Counted from the first letter of the stretch, positions 16,039 through 25,329 are shown. The stretch is 64,000 nucleotides of DNA from Ancylobacter crimeensis (GCF_023016805.1 NZ_JALKCH010000009.1:149713-213712); one strand, 5' to 3'. Notes: a model not told the origin generated them from the sequence alone. Made by a program: numbers and translations.

Positions 16039-17439
16039 TCAGGCCGGAGAGGGAACGACGGGCGATGCGGAAGGAGAGGACGCGCCGGCGGCGCGGCCTT
16101 CCAGCCACCCCTCCAGCCAGCGCGTGTGCACGGTGCCGGCCTGGACCTCAGGATCGGCGGCAAGCGCGCTGTGCAGCGGCGTGGTGGTGGGCAGCCCCTC
16201 CACCTTGAGCCCTTCCAGCGCGCCGGCCAGCGCCGCGATCGCCGCCGCGCGGGTCGGGGCATGGACGATCAGCTTGCCGAGCAGCGAATCATAGAAGGGC
16301 GGAACCTGATAGCCGGCAAAGAGCATGGTGTCGAAGCGCAACCCGTCGCCCTCCGGCACAGCCAGCGCGGTGATGGTGCCCGGCGAGGGACGGAAATCGG
16401 CGTCCGGGTCCTCGGCGCAGATCCGCACCTCGATGGCGTGGCCGTCGAGCCGGATATCCTCCTGCGCCAGCGCCAGCGTCTCCCCGCCGCAGATGCGGAT
16501 CATCTGCTGCACGAGGTCGATGCCCGTCACCATCTCGGTCACCGGATGCTCGACCTGGATGCGGGTGTTCATCTCGATGAAGAAGAACTCCCCGGTCTCG
16601 CCGTCGAACAGATATTCCAGCGTGCCGGCGCCGCGATAGCCGACCCGCTCGGCGAGCCGCACCGCCGAGGCGCAGAGCGCCTCGCGCTGGTCGGGCGTGA
16701 GGCAGGCGGCGGGCGCCTCCTCCCACACCTTCTGGCGCCGCCGTTGCAGCGAGCATTCGCGCTCATAGAGATGGATGGCGCGCACGCCGTCGCCCAGCAC
16801 CTGCACCTCGACATGGCGGGCGCGGGCGATGAAGCGCTCCAGATAGAGCCCGCCATCACCGAAGGCGGCGCGGGCCTCCCCGCTGGCCTGCGGGAACAGG
16901 GTGGCGAGCTCCGCGGCGTCGCGGGCGACGCGGATGCCGCGCCCGCCCCCGCCCGCCGCGGCCTTGATCATCACCGGCCAGCCGATGCGCTCGGCTTCGG
17001 CCTGCGCGGCGGCGAGGTCGGAGACGACGCCGTCGGTGCCGGGAACGGTGGGAACGCCAGCGGCCTCGGCCTCGCGGCGGGCCTGCGCCTTGTCGCCCAT
17101 CCGCCGGATCGTCTCGGGCGCGGGGCCGACGAAGATAAGCCCCGCTGCCTCCACCATGGCGGCGAAATCGGCGTTCTCGGAGAGGAAGCCATAGCCGGGA
17201 TGCACCGCGTCGCAGCCGCTCTCCACCGCCGCGCGGACCATCGCCTCCTTGTTGAGATAGGACTTGCTGGCATGGGCAGGGCCGACCGGCACGACGGCAT
17301 CGGCGAGGCGGGCGGCGAGCATGTCGCCGTCGGCCGCGCTGACCGCCTGCACGGTGCGGATGCCGAGCGCACGGGCGGCGCGGATGATGCGCACCGCGAT
17401 CTCGCCGCGATTGGCGATGAACAGGCTTTGGATCGCCAT
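16039..17439 (-). CDS. Biotin carboxylase (AccC-like) of the pxp operon
   Basis: A 466-residue ATP-grasp biotin carboxylase that carboxylates the biotin on a carrier protein using bicarbonate and ATP. N-terminal FIANRGEIAVRIIRAAR, HPGYGFLSENADFA, the glycine-rich ATP loop KAAAGGGGRGIRV, ECSLQRRRQKVWEEAPA and the catalytic FFFIEMNTRIQVEHPVTE are all intact. C-terminal residues after ~445 are a low-complexity Ala/Ser/Pro tail. It lies two bases after the carrier stop. Its position between a biotin carrier and AHS1/AHS2 proteins suggests a dedicated carboxylase, not the housekeeping acetyl-CoA enzyme. Confidence 0.93.
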   Translation of the reverse strand: MAIQSLFIANRGEIAVRIIRAARALGIRTVQAVSAADGDMLAARLADAVVPVGPAHASKSYLNKEAMVRAAVESGCDAVHPGYGFLSENADFAAMVEAAGLIFVGPAPETIRRMGDKAQARREAEAAGVPTVPGTDGVVSDLAAAQAEAERIGWPVMIKAAAGGGGRGIRVARDAAELATLFPQASGEARAAFGDGGLYLERFIARARHVEVQVLGDGVRAIHLYERECSLQRRRQKVWEEAPAACLTPDQREALCASAVRLAERVGYRGAGTLEYLFDGETGEFFFIEMNTRIQVEHPVTEMVTGIDLVQQMIRICGGETLALAQEDIRLDGHAIEVRICAEDPDADFRPSPGTITALAVPEGDGLRFDTMLFAGYQVPPFYDSLLGKLIVHAPTRAAAIAALAGALEGLKVEGLPTTTPLHSALAADPEVQAGTVHTRWLEGWLEGRAAGASSPSASPVVPSPA

Positions 17440-17441
17440 GG

Positions 17442-17684
17442 TCAGGCGTCGAGGTCGTAGAGGGCCTGACCGGCCATCACCGCGTCCTCGTTCTCGACAT
17501 GGAACGCGACGAGCGTGCCGGCCTCCTCGGCGATGACCGGGGTGAAGGACTTCATCACCTCGATCAGCCCGATGGTGTCGCCGATCGCGACCGCGTCGCC
17601 CTCGGACTTGAAGACCGGCTCGTCGGGACCGGAAGCCCGGTAGAAGGTGCCCGGAAGCGGCGCCTGGATCGTCTTCACCGTCAT
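17442..17684 (-). CDS. Biotin carboxyl carrier protein (short, biotinyl domain only)
   Basis: An 80-residue protein that is essentially one biotinyl domain. The attachment motif is IEVMKSFTPV with Lys45, in place of the common AMKM. The mirror half is EAGTLVAFHVENEDAVMAGQ. The ATG at 17684 has GAGGGAAG six bases upstream, better than the in-frame start at 17702. It is the first gene of the leftward operon BCCP-BC-PxpB-PxpC and diverges from the LysR gene. The carrier shuttles carboxybiotin between the carboxylase and the AHS1/AHS2 proteins. Confidence 0.9.
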   Translation of the reverse strand: MTVKTIQAPLPGTFYRASGPDEPVFKSEGDAVAIGDTIGLIEVMKSFTPVIAEEAGTLVAFHVENEDAVMAGQALYDLDA

Positions 17685-17766
17685 GATGGGCTTCCCTCTC
17701 ATCTGCGTCGCCGCGAGAGTTGCAAATGCGCCTCGCGCTGAGAAATAGCATTAAGCAATCCGGGAC

Positions 17767-17781
17767 ATCGAAAAATCAGAT
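17767..17781. promoter_or_regulatory. Candidate LysR-binding site 1 (ATCGAAAAATCAGAT)
   Basis: A 15-bp AT-rich site with ATC...GAT symmetric ends, in the divergent region between the biotin carrier operon and the LysR gene. It matches the site at 18796-18810 at 13 of 15 positions. The two copies flank the LysR gene and precede both pxp transcription units, so they are probably its operators. Confidence 0.5.
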
Positions 17782-17841
17782 AGCATGACGGTATCGGGAC
17801 GCGCCGGGTTGCCGCCCCGCGCGCTCCGGGAGCCTGATGCC

Positions 17842-18807
17842 GTGTCGATCTCGCTGAAACAGATCCGCTATTTCGTCGCCGCGGCGGAGACCGGGCGCAT
17901 CAGCCAGGCGGCGGTGGAGCTGAACGTCTCGCAATCCGCCGTCACCGCCGCGATCCAGCAGCTCGAGGCGATGGTCGGCACCCGGCTTCTGGAGCGCACC
18001 ACCTCGGGCGTCGCGGTGACGCTGGAGGGCGGGCGCTTCCTGCTGCAGGGGCGTCAGATCCTCGCCGCCGTCGAGGATGCGGTGCGGGGCGTGCGCGGCA
18101 GCGCCGAGCCGATCACCGGCACGGTGCGCGTCGGCACCACCTACACCGTGGCCGGCTATTTCCTGCCGCGCCATCTGGTGCGCTTCAAGGCCAGCTTCCC
18201 GGGCGTGACGCTGGAGCTGTTCGAGGCGCCGCGCGACGTGGTGGAGCGGGCGCTGGTCGACCGGGCGCTCGATGTGGCGGTGATTCTCGTGTCCAATCTG
18301 CAGGATGGCGACAACCTCGCCAGCGAGACCCTGCTGCGCTCCTCGCGCCGGCTGTGGACCGCGCCCGACCATCCCCTCATCCGCGCCGAGAGCGTGACGC
18401 TGGCCGACGTCGCGACCTACCCCTATGTGATGCTCACCGTCGACGAGGCCCGCCACACCGCGCTGCGCTACTGGAGCCTTGCAGGCACCGAGCCGCACGA
18501 GATCTTCCGCACCTCCTCGGTGGAGGCCGTCCGCTCCATGGTGGCGGGCGGCATGGGCGTCACCATCCTGTCCGATCTCGTCTACCGGCCCTGGTCGCTG
18601 GAGGGCCAGCGGCTGGAGACGCGGGTGCTGGAGGACGAGGTGCCGAGCATGGATGTGGGCCTCGCCTGGCGGCGCGATGCCGCACCCTCGCCGGCGACCG
18701 GGGCCTTCCGCGACTTCCTGCGCTTCGCCGTTGCCGGCGTCGGAGCGGGCCGCGCGGCGGGCGCGGAGGCGCGGAGGCGGGCGCTGGAGGAGGCTATCGA
18801 AAATTGA
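17842..18807 (+). CDS. LysR-family transcriptional regulator of the pxp locus
   Basis: A 321-residue LysR regulator. The N-terminal winged helix is ISLKQIRYFVAAAETG, ISQAAVELNVSQSAVTAAIQ and LEAMVGTRLLERTTSGVAVT. The effector domain follows a helical linker (VRVGTTYTVAGYFLPRHLVRF, MVAGGMGVTILSDLVYRP). I chose the GTG at 17842, which places the usual short lead before LKQIRYF and has CGGGAG upstream; an ATG at 17785 would add 19 atypical residues. It sits between the leftward carrier/carboxylase/PxpBC operon and the rightward pxpA gene and should control both. Confidence 0.9.
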   Translation: MSISLKQIRYFVAAAETGRISQAAVELNVSQSAVTAAIQQLEAMVGTRLLERTTSGVAVTLEGGRFLLQGRQILAAVEDAVRGVRGSAEPITGTVRVGTTYTVAGYFLPRHLVRFKASFPGVTLELFEAPRDVVERALVDRALDVAVILVSNLQDGDNLASETLLRSSRRLWTAPDHPLIRAESVTLADVATYPYVMLTVDEARHTALRYWSLAGTEPHEIFRTSSVEAVRSMVAGGMGVTILSDLVYRPWSLEGQRLETRVLEDEVPSMDVGLAWRRDAAPSPATGAFRDFLRFAVAGVGAGRAAGAEARRRALEEAIEN

Positions 18808-18810
18808 GAT
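18796..18810. promoter_or_regulatory. Candidate LysR-binding site 2 (ATCGAAAATTGAGAT)
   Basis: Second copy of the 15-bp site, straddling the LysR stop codon and 82 bp before the pxpA start. It differs from the first copy at two positions and is followed by ATCGAAGG, a further half-match. It would let the LysR protein act on pxpA. Confidence 0.5.
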
Positions 18811-18892
18811 ATCGAAGGCCGCTTAATACGATTTGACGCCGCCCGGCCCGCCTCGCCACGCTCCGTGACGGTTCAGCCGGGAGAAAACGCGA

Positions 18893-19618
18893 ATGGGCGT
18901 CGTCATCAATTGCGACATGGGCGAGGGCTACGGGCTCTATCGCTGCGGCGACGATGCCGGGATCATGCCGCATATCGACATCGGCAACGTCGCCTGCGGC
19001 TTCCATGCCTCCGACCCGGCGGTGATGGCGCAGACCGTTCGGCTCGCCAAGGAACACGGCGTCGCGGTCGGCGCCCACCCCTCCTTCCCGGACCTGCAGG
19101 GCTTCGGCCGGCGCGACATGGCGATGGGCCGCGAGGAGCTCGCCGCCTGCGTGCTCTACCAGATCGGCGCGCTGAAGGGCTTCCTCGATGCCGCCGGGCT
19201 GAAGCTCAACCATTTGAAGCCGCACGGTGCGCTCTATGGCGCGGCGATGCGCCGGCCGGAGGTGGCGGAGGCGATCGCCGACGCCGCCGTCGTCTACGAC
19301 CTGCCGGTGATCGGCATGGCCGGCACGCTGCACGAGGAGGTCTACACCGCGCGCGGCCTCGGCTTCATGTCGGAATATTATGCCGACCTCGATTATGATG
19401 CCGAGGGCCGGCTCATCATCACCCGCACCCATGACTGGCGCGACCCGGAAGAGGTCACCCGCCGCGCGGTGAAGGTGATGGGCGCGAAGCAGGCCACCAC
19501 CATCGCGGGCACCACCTTCCCGATGGAAGCGAGCACCATCTGCATCCATTCCGACACCCCGAACGCGGCCGAGCTCGCCATGGCCCTCAAGGCCGCGCTG
19601 AAGCCGTGGATGGCGTGA
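18893..19618 (+). CDS. pxpA: 5-oxoprolinase subunit A (LamB/YcsF family)
   Basis: A 241-residue LamB/YcsF protein with a TIM-barrel-like fold. Signatures: INCDMGEGYGLYRCGDD at the N-terminus, IDIGNVACGFHASDP, GVAVGAHPSFPDLQGFGRR and LNHLKPHGALYG, in which the Asp/His residues form the expected active site. It precedes CIHSDTPNA at the C-terminus. The ATG follows GGGAGAAAA. PxpA acts with PxpB and PxpC to open the lactam ring of 5-oxoproline at the cost of ATP. Here it is transcribed away from the pxpBC genes, on the other side of the LysR gene. Confidence 0.93.
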   Translation: MGVVINCDMGEGYGLYRCGDDAGIMPHIDIGNVACGFHASDPAVMAQTVRLAKEHGVAVGAHPSFPDLQGFGRRDMAMGREELAACVLYQIGALKGFLDAAGLKLNHLKPHGALYGAAMRRPEVAEAIADAAVVYDLPVIGMAGTLHEEVYTARGLGFMSEYYADLDYDAEGRLIITRTHDWRDPEEVTRRAVKVMGAKQATTIAGTTFPMEASTICIHSDTPNAAELAMALKAALKPWMA

Positions 19619-19727
19619 GGCGCGGCACGTCGCTGGGCAGCACGGCCGCGAGCCGCTATCGTCGGGTGGCGAAGGGGCCTTCCGCGACGCGACGGCCGGC
19701 CGCGAGGGACGCTCGCGGAAACGACCC

Positions 19728-19752
19728 GGCGCTCCCCGGTCCTGGGAGCGCC
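19728..19752. terminator. Hairpin downstream of pxpA
   Basis: GGCGCTCCC (19728-19736) and GGGAGCGCC (19744-19752) form a perfect 9-bp stem with a 7-base loop, 110 bp after the pxpA stop. No T-run follows, so termination is likely imperfect or of another kind. Confidence 0.5.
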
Positions 19753-19850
19753 CGTTCCCTGCCTCCGGGGCCGCCGGAAATGCCCCGCCCCGGATGACGT
19801 GCCTTCATGCGCTACAGCGGCGTCGTTTCCATCGATAGGGAGAGCGTGAC

Positions 19851-20801
19851 ATGCGTGCCAGCTACTCCACCGGCCATGCGGCGCCGGTCGCCCGCCGCGC
19901 GTTCTGGCAGGACGCCGTCTCGAAGACCTATTTCCCCCTCGATCTGCGCTTCGGCCCCGGCTCGGCCTTCTCCGGCTCGCTGGAAACCTGGTCGCTCGGC
20001 CCGGTCGCGGTGTCGCGCAATGTGTGCGAGGGGCTGCTCTACCGCCGCAGCGAACACCATCTGGTCGGCGAGCGCGAGGAAAGCTACCTCATCACCGTGC
20101 CGGAGCTCGCCGAGATCCGCTTCGAGCAGGACGGTCGCGACGTGTGCTGCCGGCCCGGCGCCTTCCTCATCGAGCGCAGCCACCTTCCTTATGAGTTCAG
20201 CCACCGCGACGCCGCCTCGCTGTGGGTGCTGAAGATCCCGAGCGCGGTCCTGCGCGCGCGCCTCGGCTCGCCGGAACGCCTCGCCACCCTGCAATTCGAC
20301 GCCACCCGAAGCGTCGGCGCGCTGTTCGTCGACATGCTGCGCCTCACCGGCGCCCGGCTGGAGGAGATGGACGAGGCCGCCCGCGCGCTGATGGGCCGGC
20401 AGCTCGTCGACCTGCTGGCGATGGCGGTGGAATCCGACGAGCGGGTGCTGGGCTCCAACTCCTCCTCGGTGCGCAACGCCCATCTGCACCGCTGCGAGCA
20501 GTTCATCCGCACCCGGCTCGGCGACACCCGCCTCGTGCCGCAGATGGTGGCGGATGGCTGCGGCATCTCGCTGCGCTATCTGCACCAGATCTTCGAGGCC
20601 GAGGGCACGACTGTCTGCGCCTATATCCGCAACCAGCGCCTGTTCGCCTGCGACGCCATGCTGCGCGACCCGGCCTGCCGCAAGGCCATTTCGCAGATCG
20701 CCTATGAATGGGGCTTCGGCGACCAGGCCCAGTTCAGCCGCAATTACCGCGCCCGCTTCGGCTGCACCCCGAGCGACGCCCGCGCCGCGGGCCGGGAGTG
20801 A
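19851..20801 (+). CDS. AraC-family transcriptional regulator
   Basis: A 316-residue regulator with an N-terminal AraC-binding-like sensing domain (VAVSRNVCEGLLYRRSEHHL, YLITVPELAEIRFEQDG, FLIERSHLPYEF) and a C-terminal pair of helix-turn-helices (LVPQMVADGCGISLRYLHQIF and ISQIAYEWGFGDQAQFSRNYRARFGCTPSD). The ATG at 19851 follows AGGGAGAGCGTGAC. It is transcribed toward hyuA and probably activates the HyuAB/ABC/molybdenum hydroxylase block. Confidence 0.92.
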   Translation: MRASYSTGHAAPVARRAFWQDAVSKTYFPLDLRFGPGSAFSGSLETWSLGPVAVSRNVCEGLLYRRSEHHLVGEREESYLITVPELAEIRFEQDGRDVCCRPGAFLIERSHLPYEFSHRDAASLWVLKIPSAVLRARLGSPERLATLQFDATRSVGALFVDMLRLTGARLEEMDEAARALMGRQLVDLLAMAVESDERVLGSNSSSVRNAHLHRCEQFIRTRLGDTRLVPQMVADGCGISLRYLHQIFEAEGTTVCAYIRNQRLFACDAMLRDPACRKAISQIAYEWGFGDQAQFSRNYRARFGCTPSDARAAGRE

Positions 20802-21204
20802 CGGACGGCATCCTCCTCGGGCCGCCCGGAACGACATTTCCCCCGAGGCCACGCGCCTCGAACTGGCTTGCCTGAAAGGGCGGGCCTTTTCTTTGCGAGC
20901 CGCTTCCCCGGAACGCCTTCGTCACCGGAGCGGTCCGGCTGCGACACCTCTCCTGCCCTTTTTTCGATCAGTTTTCTGCACCGCCGTTATTGCAGGCGCG
21001 AAATGCCCTGAGGCGCAAGAATTCCTGCGCTGAGCGTCAAGAGTCCCGTCGGGAAACCTCGTTTAATCCGGTTCCAGACATCTCCGATACCGCGTTGCGC
21101 ACCGCGCCTCGCCGGGGTCCGGGCTCGCGCCCGGCCGCCGGTGGCGGCTGTGCGGGCCCCTGTCGGGGCGTGAGCGGGCAGGCAGGAACAGAGGGATCGG
21201 CACC
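20802..21204. other. 403-bp intergenic region before hyuA
   Basis: No credible gene. A 6-bp hairpin with CGAGGC/GCCTCG arms is at 20844-20860. At 20875-20893 AAAGG-GCGGG-CCTTT is followed by a T-rich TTCTTT, a weak intrinsic terminator for the AraC gene. The stretch 20940-21075 is relatively AT-rich and is the likely hyuA promoter and AraC-binding region. I could not define direct repeats with confidence. Confidence 0.5.
20875..20895 (+). terminator. Weak intrinsic terminator after the AraC gene
   Basis: A 5-bp stem AAAGG/CCTTT around a GCGGG loop, then TTCTTT. It lies 74 bp downstream of the AraC stop. The stem is short, so confidence is limited. Confidence 0.35.
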
Positions 21205-23229
21205 GTGCAGAATCTCCGTGTGGCCGTGGATGTGGGTGGGACCTTCACCGACATCTGCATCATGGACGAGGCGACCGGCCTCATCCGGATCGAGAAGACC
21301 TCCTCGACCCGCGATCCCATCGACGGGATCATGGGTGGCGTCGCCAAGGCCGGCATCGACCTCACCAAGGTGGCGCTGTTCTCCCACGGCACTACGGTCG
21401 CCACCAATGCGCTGATCACCCGCCGCCTGCCACGCACCGCGGTGGTGGGCACCCACGGCTTCCGCGACGTGATCGAGATCCGCCGCGCCAACAAGGAAGA
21501 CCTTTGGGACGTCTACAAGGACGTGGTGCCGCCCTATGTGCCGCGCCGCGACCGCCTCACCGTGCATGAGCGCGTCGATTCCGCCGGCACGATCGTCGAG
21601 CCGCTCGACGAGGACGGCGCCCGCGAGGTCGCCCGCATCCTGAAGAAGCGGGGCGTCGCCGCGATCGCCGTCTGTTTCATGAATGCCTATCTCAACGGCG
21701 CCAATGAGCGGCGGATGCGCGAGATCCTGCTCGACGCCATGCCCGACGTGCCGGTCTCCATCTCCTCGCAGGTGTTGCCCGAGATCTTCGAGCACGAGCG
21801 CTTCTCCACCACGGTCGCCAACGCCGTGGTGAGCCCGGTGGTGGTCGACTACACCACCCGCCTCGGCGACAAGCTGGCGGAAGGCGGCTACACCCGCGAC
21901 CTCCTGCTGCTGCACACCGGCGGCGGGGTGATGACCCCGGCGAGCGTCAAGGACTTCGCCGCCCGGCTCGCCGGCTCTGGCATCGCGGCGGGCGCCATCG
22001 CCAGCCGGACCATCGCCAGCCTGTGCGGCTTTCCCAACTCCATCGGCCTCGACATGGGCGGCACCTCGACCGACGTGTCGCTGGCCTGGAACGGCCAGTC
22101 CCGCGTCACCAAGGACTGGCACATCGAGTTCGGCTACCCGATCCGCTTCGCCTCCATCGAGGTGCTGACCATCGGCGCCGGCGGCGGCTCGCTGGCCTGG
22201 ACCGACCCGGCCGGCGGCCTGCGCAACGGCCCGCAATCGGCCGGCGCCTTCCCCGGCCCGGCCTGCTACGGCAACGGCAACACCCAGCCCACCAACACCG
22301 ACGCCAACGTCACGCTGGGCCGGCTCGGGACCTCGCTCGCCGGCGGCAAGGTGACGCTCGACCCCGTCCTCGCCACGACGGCGGTGGACGAGGGCGTGGC
22401 GAAGCCTTTCGGCCTCGGTCTTCACGAGGCGGCCGACGCCATCCTCAAGGTCGCCAACGCCAACATGTCGGATGCGGTGCGCCTCATCTCGATCTCGCGC
22501 GGCTATGACCCGCGCGACTTCGCGCTGGTGGCCTTCGGCGGCGCCGGGGCGCTGCACGGGGTGGATGTCGCCCGCGAGCTGTCGATCCCGGTCGTCATCG
22601 TGCCGCTCAATCCCGGCGTCACCTCGGCGCTGGGCTGCCTGCTGGTCGACATGCAACACGATTTCTCGCAGAGCTGCATGGTGGGGGCCGACGAGGCCGA
22701 CCCCGCCGAGATCGAGGCCCAATTCGTCGCGCTGGAGACCGAAGCGCTCGCCCGTCTCATCCATGAGGGCGTGGCGGAGAGCGACATCGTCCTGCAGCGC
22801 TCCATCGACATGATGTATCGCGGCCAGTGGCGCTCGCTGGCGGTCGATGCGCCGCGGCCCATCGGCCCCATCGCGGCACTGGTCGAGAGCTTCCACACCG
22901 AGCACAAGCGCGAATACAATTTCCGCCGCGACGACGCCCCGGTGAGCTTCTTCCGGCTCAACCTCAAGGCCATCGGCGTGGTGCCGAAAGCCGAATTCGC
23001 CATCCACGAGCCGACCGGGCAAACCCCGGCGCCGGTCTCCCGCCGCCCGGTCTGGTTCGACGGCGAGAGCCACGACACCCCGGTCTATGACCGCGCCACG
23101 CTGCCCTGCGGCTTCTCCTTCACAGGGCCCGCCATCGTGGAACAGCTCGATTCCACCACCGTGGTGCCCCCCGGCGCGATGGCCGAAGTCGACCGGTTCC
23201 TCAACATCATCATCCGCGTGAAGGGCTGA
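21205..23229 (+). CDS. hyuA: Hydantoinase/oxoprolinase subunit A (HyuA family)
   Basis: A 674-residue ATP-binding subunit of an ATP-dependent hydantoinase/oxoprolinase-type amidohydrolase. The ASKHA-type ATP-binding site begins with AVDVGGTFTDICIMDE and continues with LDMGGTSTDVSLAW near residue 280 and VAFGGAGALHGVDVAREL near residue 435. Start is GTG at 21205, preceded by AGAGGGATCGG; no ATG lies at the family N-terminus. It lies 5 bp before hyuB. Such enzymes hydrolyse cyclic amides (hydantoins, 5-oxoproline, N-methylhydantoin, caprolactam), so the ring substrate here is uncertain. Confidence 0.95.
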   Translation: MQNLRVAVDVGGTFTDICIMDEATGLIRIEKTSSTRDPIDGIMGGVAKAGIDLTKVALFSHGTTVATNALITRRLPRTAVVGTHGFRDVIEIRRANKEDLWDVYKDVVPPYVPRRDRLTVHERVDSAGTIVEPLDEDGAREVARILKKRGVAAIAVCFMNAYLNGANERRMREILLDAMPDVPVSISSQVLPEIFEHERFSTTVANAVVSPVVVDYTTRLGDKLAEGGYTRDLLLLHTGGGVMTPASVKDFAARLAGSGIAAGAIASRTIASLCGFPNSIGLDMGGTSTDVSLAWNGQSRVTKDWHIEFGYPIRFASIEVLTIGAGGGSLAWTDPAGGLRNGPQSAGAFPGPACYGNGNTQPTNTDANVTLGRLGTSLAGGKVTLDPVLATTAVDEGVAKPFGLGLHEAADAILKVANANMSDAVRLISISRGYDPRDFALVAFGGAGALHGVDVARELSIPVVIVPLNPGVTSALGCLLVDMQHDFSQSCMVGADEADPAEIEAQFVALETEALARLIHEGVAESDIVLQRSIDMMYRGQWRSLAVDAPRPIGPIAALVESFHTEHKREYNFRRDDAPVSFFRLNLKAIGVVPKAEFAIHEPTGQTPAPVSRRPVWFDGESHDTPVYDRATLPCGFSFTGPAIVEQLDSTTVVPPGAMAEVDRFLNIIIRVKG

Positions 23230-23234
23230 GCACC

Positions 23235-25190
23235 ATGGCCACCGAGCTCGATCCCGTGACCTTCGAGGTGCTGAAGAACTCCTTCATCACCAGCGTCGAC
23301 CAGATGGGTGAGCAGATCCTGCGGACCTGCTACTCCTTCGTGATCTACAATCACGACTTCTCCAGCGCGCTGCACGACGCCAGCGGCGAATGCGCCGCGC
23401 AGGGCAATGCCGACATCGCGGTGCATGTCGGGACCCTGCACTTCACCTGCAAGGAGGTGATGCGCCACTTCGAAGGCGACATGCACCCCGGGGACGTCTA
23501 CGCCATCAACGACCCCTATGCCGGCGGCACCCATTTCTCCGACGTGCGCCTGATCCGGCCGATCTTCGCCGATGGCAGGATCATCGCCTTCTCGCAGTCC
23601 AACGGCCACTGGTCGGATGTCGGCGGCTCGGTGCCGGGCTCGTTCGACGTGTCGGCGAAGGAGATGTTCAAGGAAGGGCTGCGCATCACCCCGGTGCGAC
23701 TGTTCTCCAAGGGGCAGTTCTGCCGCGACGTCGCCCACCTCATCGCCTCCAACACCCGCGACCCGGCCTCGATCATCGGCGACATCCAGGCCCAGGCCGA
23801 GGCGACCGCGGTGTGCGAGCGCGAGATCCTGCGGCTCGTCGGCAAATATGGCCGGGAAACCGTGGAGACGGGGCTTTCCGCGGTGCAGGACTATGTCGAG
23901 CGCTCGGCCCGCCAGCGCATCGCGGCGCTGCCGGACGGCGAATGGGAGACGGTGGACTTCATCGACCGCGACCCCGCCGGCGGCGAGGGCATGATCCCGA
24001 TCCGCATCAAGATGACGATCAAGGGCGACAAGGCGATCTACGATTTCACCGGCTCGCACCCGGTCATCGGCTCGATCTACAATTCCGCCTTCGGCACCAC
24101 CTTCTCGGCGGTGGCGGCGGGGATGAAGACCTTCTTCCCCGACCTGCCGCTCAATTCCGGCTTCTATCGCTGCTTCGAGATCAAGGTGCCGGAAGGCTCT
24201 ATCGTCGATGCGCAATGGCCGGTGGCGGTGACCGGCTTCCTGATGCCGTTCGAGAAGATCATGAACGCCATCTACGAGATGTGGTCGAAGCTGATGCCGG
24301 AGCGGGCGCTGGCCTGCGCCTTCAACCTCGAATATCTGCTGACCGGCGGACGTGACGCTCGCGTCGCCGACAAGCCGATCTTCATGTTCTACGACTGGCT
24401 GCCCGGCGGCTGGGGCGGGCGCAACGGCAAGGACGGCGCCAACGTCACCACCGCCTGCTTCGGCACCGGCATGATGGCGCAGCCGGTGGAAGGCCAGGAG
24501 CGCGCCAATCCGATCCTCACCACCGAATGCGAGATCCTGAAGGACTCGCCCGGCCCCGGAAAATGGCGCGGCGGCGCCGGCGTGGTGAAGACCTCGAAGA
24601 TGCTCGCCGCCGAGAAGACCGTCATCTCCTATATCTGCGACCGCGAGCGGGCGGTGGTGTGGGGCATCGAGGGCGGCCTGCCCTCCATGCCGCACGGCCT
24701 CACCCTGCAGCGCGCCGGCTCTAACGAGCAGGAGCGGCTCGGCTCCATCTTCTCCGACGTGCCGATCGGGGAAGGCGACGTGTTCTCCCGTCCCACCGCC
24801 GGCGGCGGCGGCTTCGGCGACCCGCTGGAGCGCGACCCCGCCCGCGTGCTGGAGGACGTGAAGGACGATTACGTGTCGGTCGCGCGCGCTGCCAAGGATT
24901 ACGGCGTGGTGATCGAGACCATCGACGCCGAGCTGTGCGAATACGCCATCGACGAGGCCGCCACCGCGACGCTGCGCGCCGCCATCCGCGCCCGCCGCGT
25001 CGCCGATGCCCGGGTCGACCCGGAAAGCGTCGCCGCCCGCTTCCGCGCCGGCGAGATCGACGCGCTCGACGCCATCCGCCAGCATGCGGTGCTGCTCGAC
25101 TGGGGCAGCGGCGCGCTGCTGCCCGAATCCACCCGCCAGTTCCGCGAGGTCTTCGAGCGGCGCTCGGTGGCGAACTGGGCGCAGGGCTAG
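23235..25190 (+). CDS. hyuB: Hydantoinase/oxoprolinase subunit B (HyuB family)
   Basis: A 651-residue partner of HyuA carrying the amide-hydrolysing site. Recognised regions: DPVTFEVLKNSFITSVDQMG, FSSALHDASGECAAQGN, VHVGTLHF, GDVYAINDPYAGGTHFSDV and, near the C-terminus, RPTAGGGGFGDPLERDP. It is about 100 residues longer than minimal HyuB because of a C-terminal extension with a predicted helical character (residues ~560-651). It is coupled to hyuA (5-bp gap) and followed by the TorT-like binding-protein gene. Confidence 0.95.
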   Translation: MATELDPVTFEVLKNSFITSVDQMGEQILRTCYSFVIYNHDFSSALHDASGECAAQGNADIAVHVGTLHFTCKEVMRHFEGDMHPGDVYAINDPYAGGTHFSDVRLIRPIFADGRIIAFSQSNGHWSDVGGSVPGSFDVSAKEMFKEGLRITPVRLFSKGQFCRDVAHLIASNTRDPASIIGDIQAQAEATAVCEREILRLVGKYGRETVETGLSAVQDYVERSARQRIAALPDGEWETVDFIDRDPAGGEGMIPIRIKMTIKGDKAIYDFTGSHPVIGSIYNSAFGTTFSAVAAGMKTFFPDLPLNSGFYRCFEIKVPEGSIVDAQWPVAVTGFLMPFEKIMNAIYEMWSKLMPERALACAFNLEYLLTGGRDARVADKPIFMFYDWLPGGWGGRNGKDGANVTTACFGTGMMAQPVEGQERANPILTTECEILKDSPGPGKWRGGAGVVKTSKMLAAEKTVISYICDRERAVVWGIEGGLPSMPHGLTLQRAGSNEQERLGSIFSDVPIGEGDVFSRPTAGGGGFGDPLERDPARVLEDVKDDYVSVARAAKDYGVVIETIDAELCEYAIDEAATATLRAAIRARRVADARVDPESVAARFRAGEIDALDAIRQHAVLLDWGSGALLPESTRQFREVFERRSVANWAQG

Positions 25191-25329
25191 CGGGATCCCC
25201 CCGCCTGCGGATCTTCCGCCGCGTGCCTCCCGCTTGCGTGCCTCCGCTGTCGCAGCCTTCCAGAACAAAAAACCGAACCAGAACCGGAACAGTCCGAACC
25301 AGCCCCTTCCAGCTTCAAGGAACGACACG

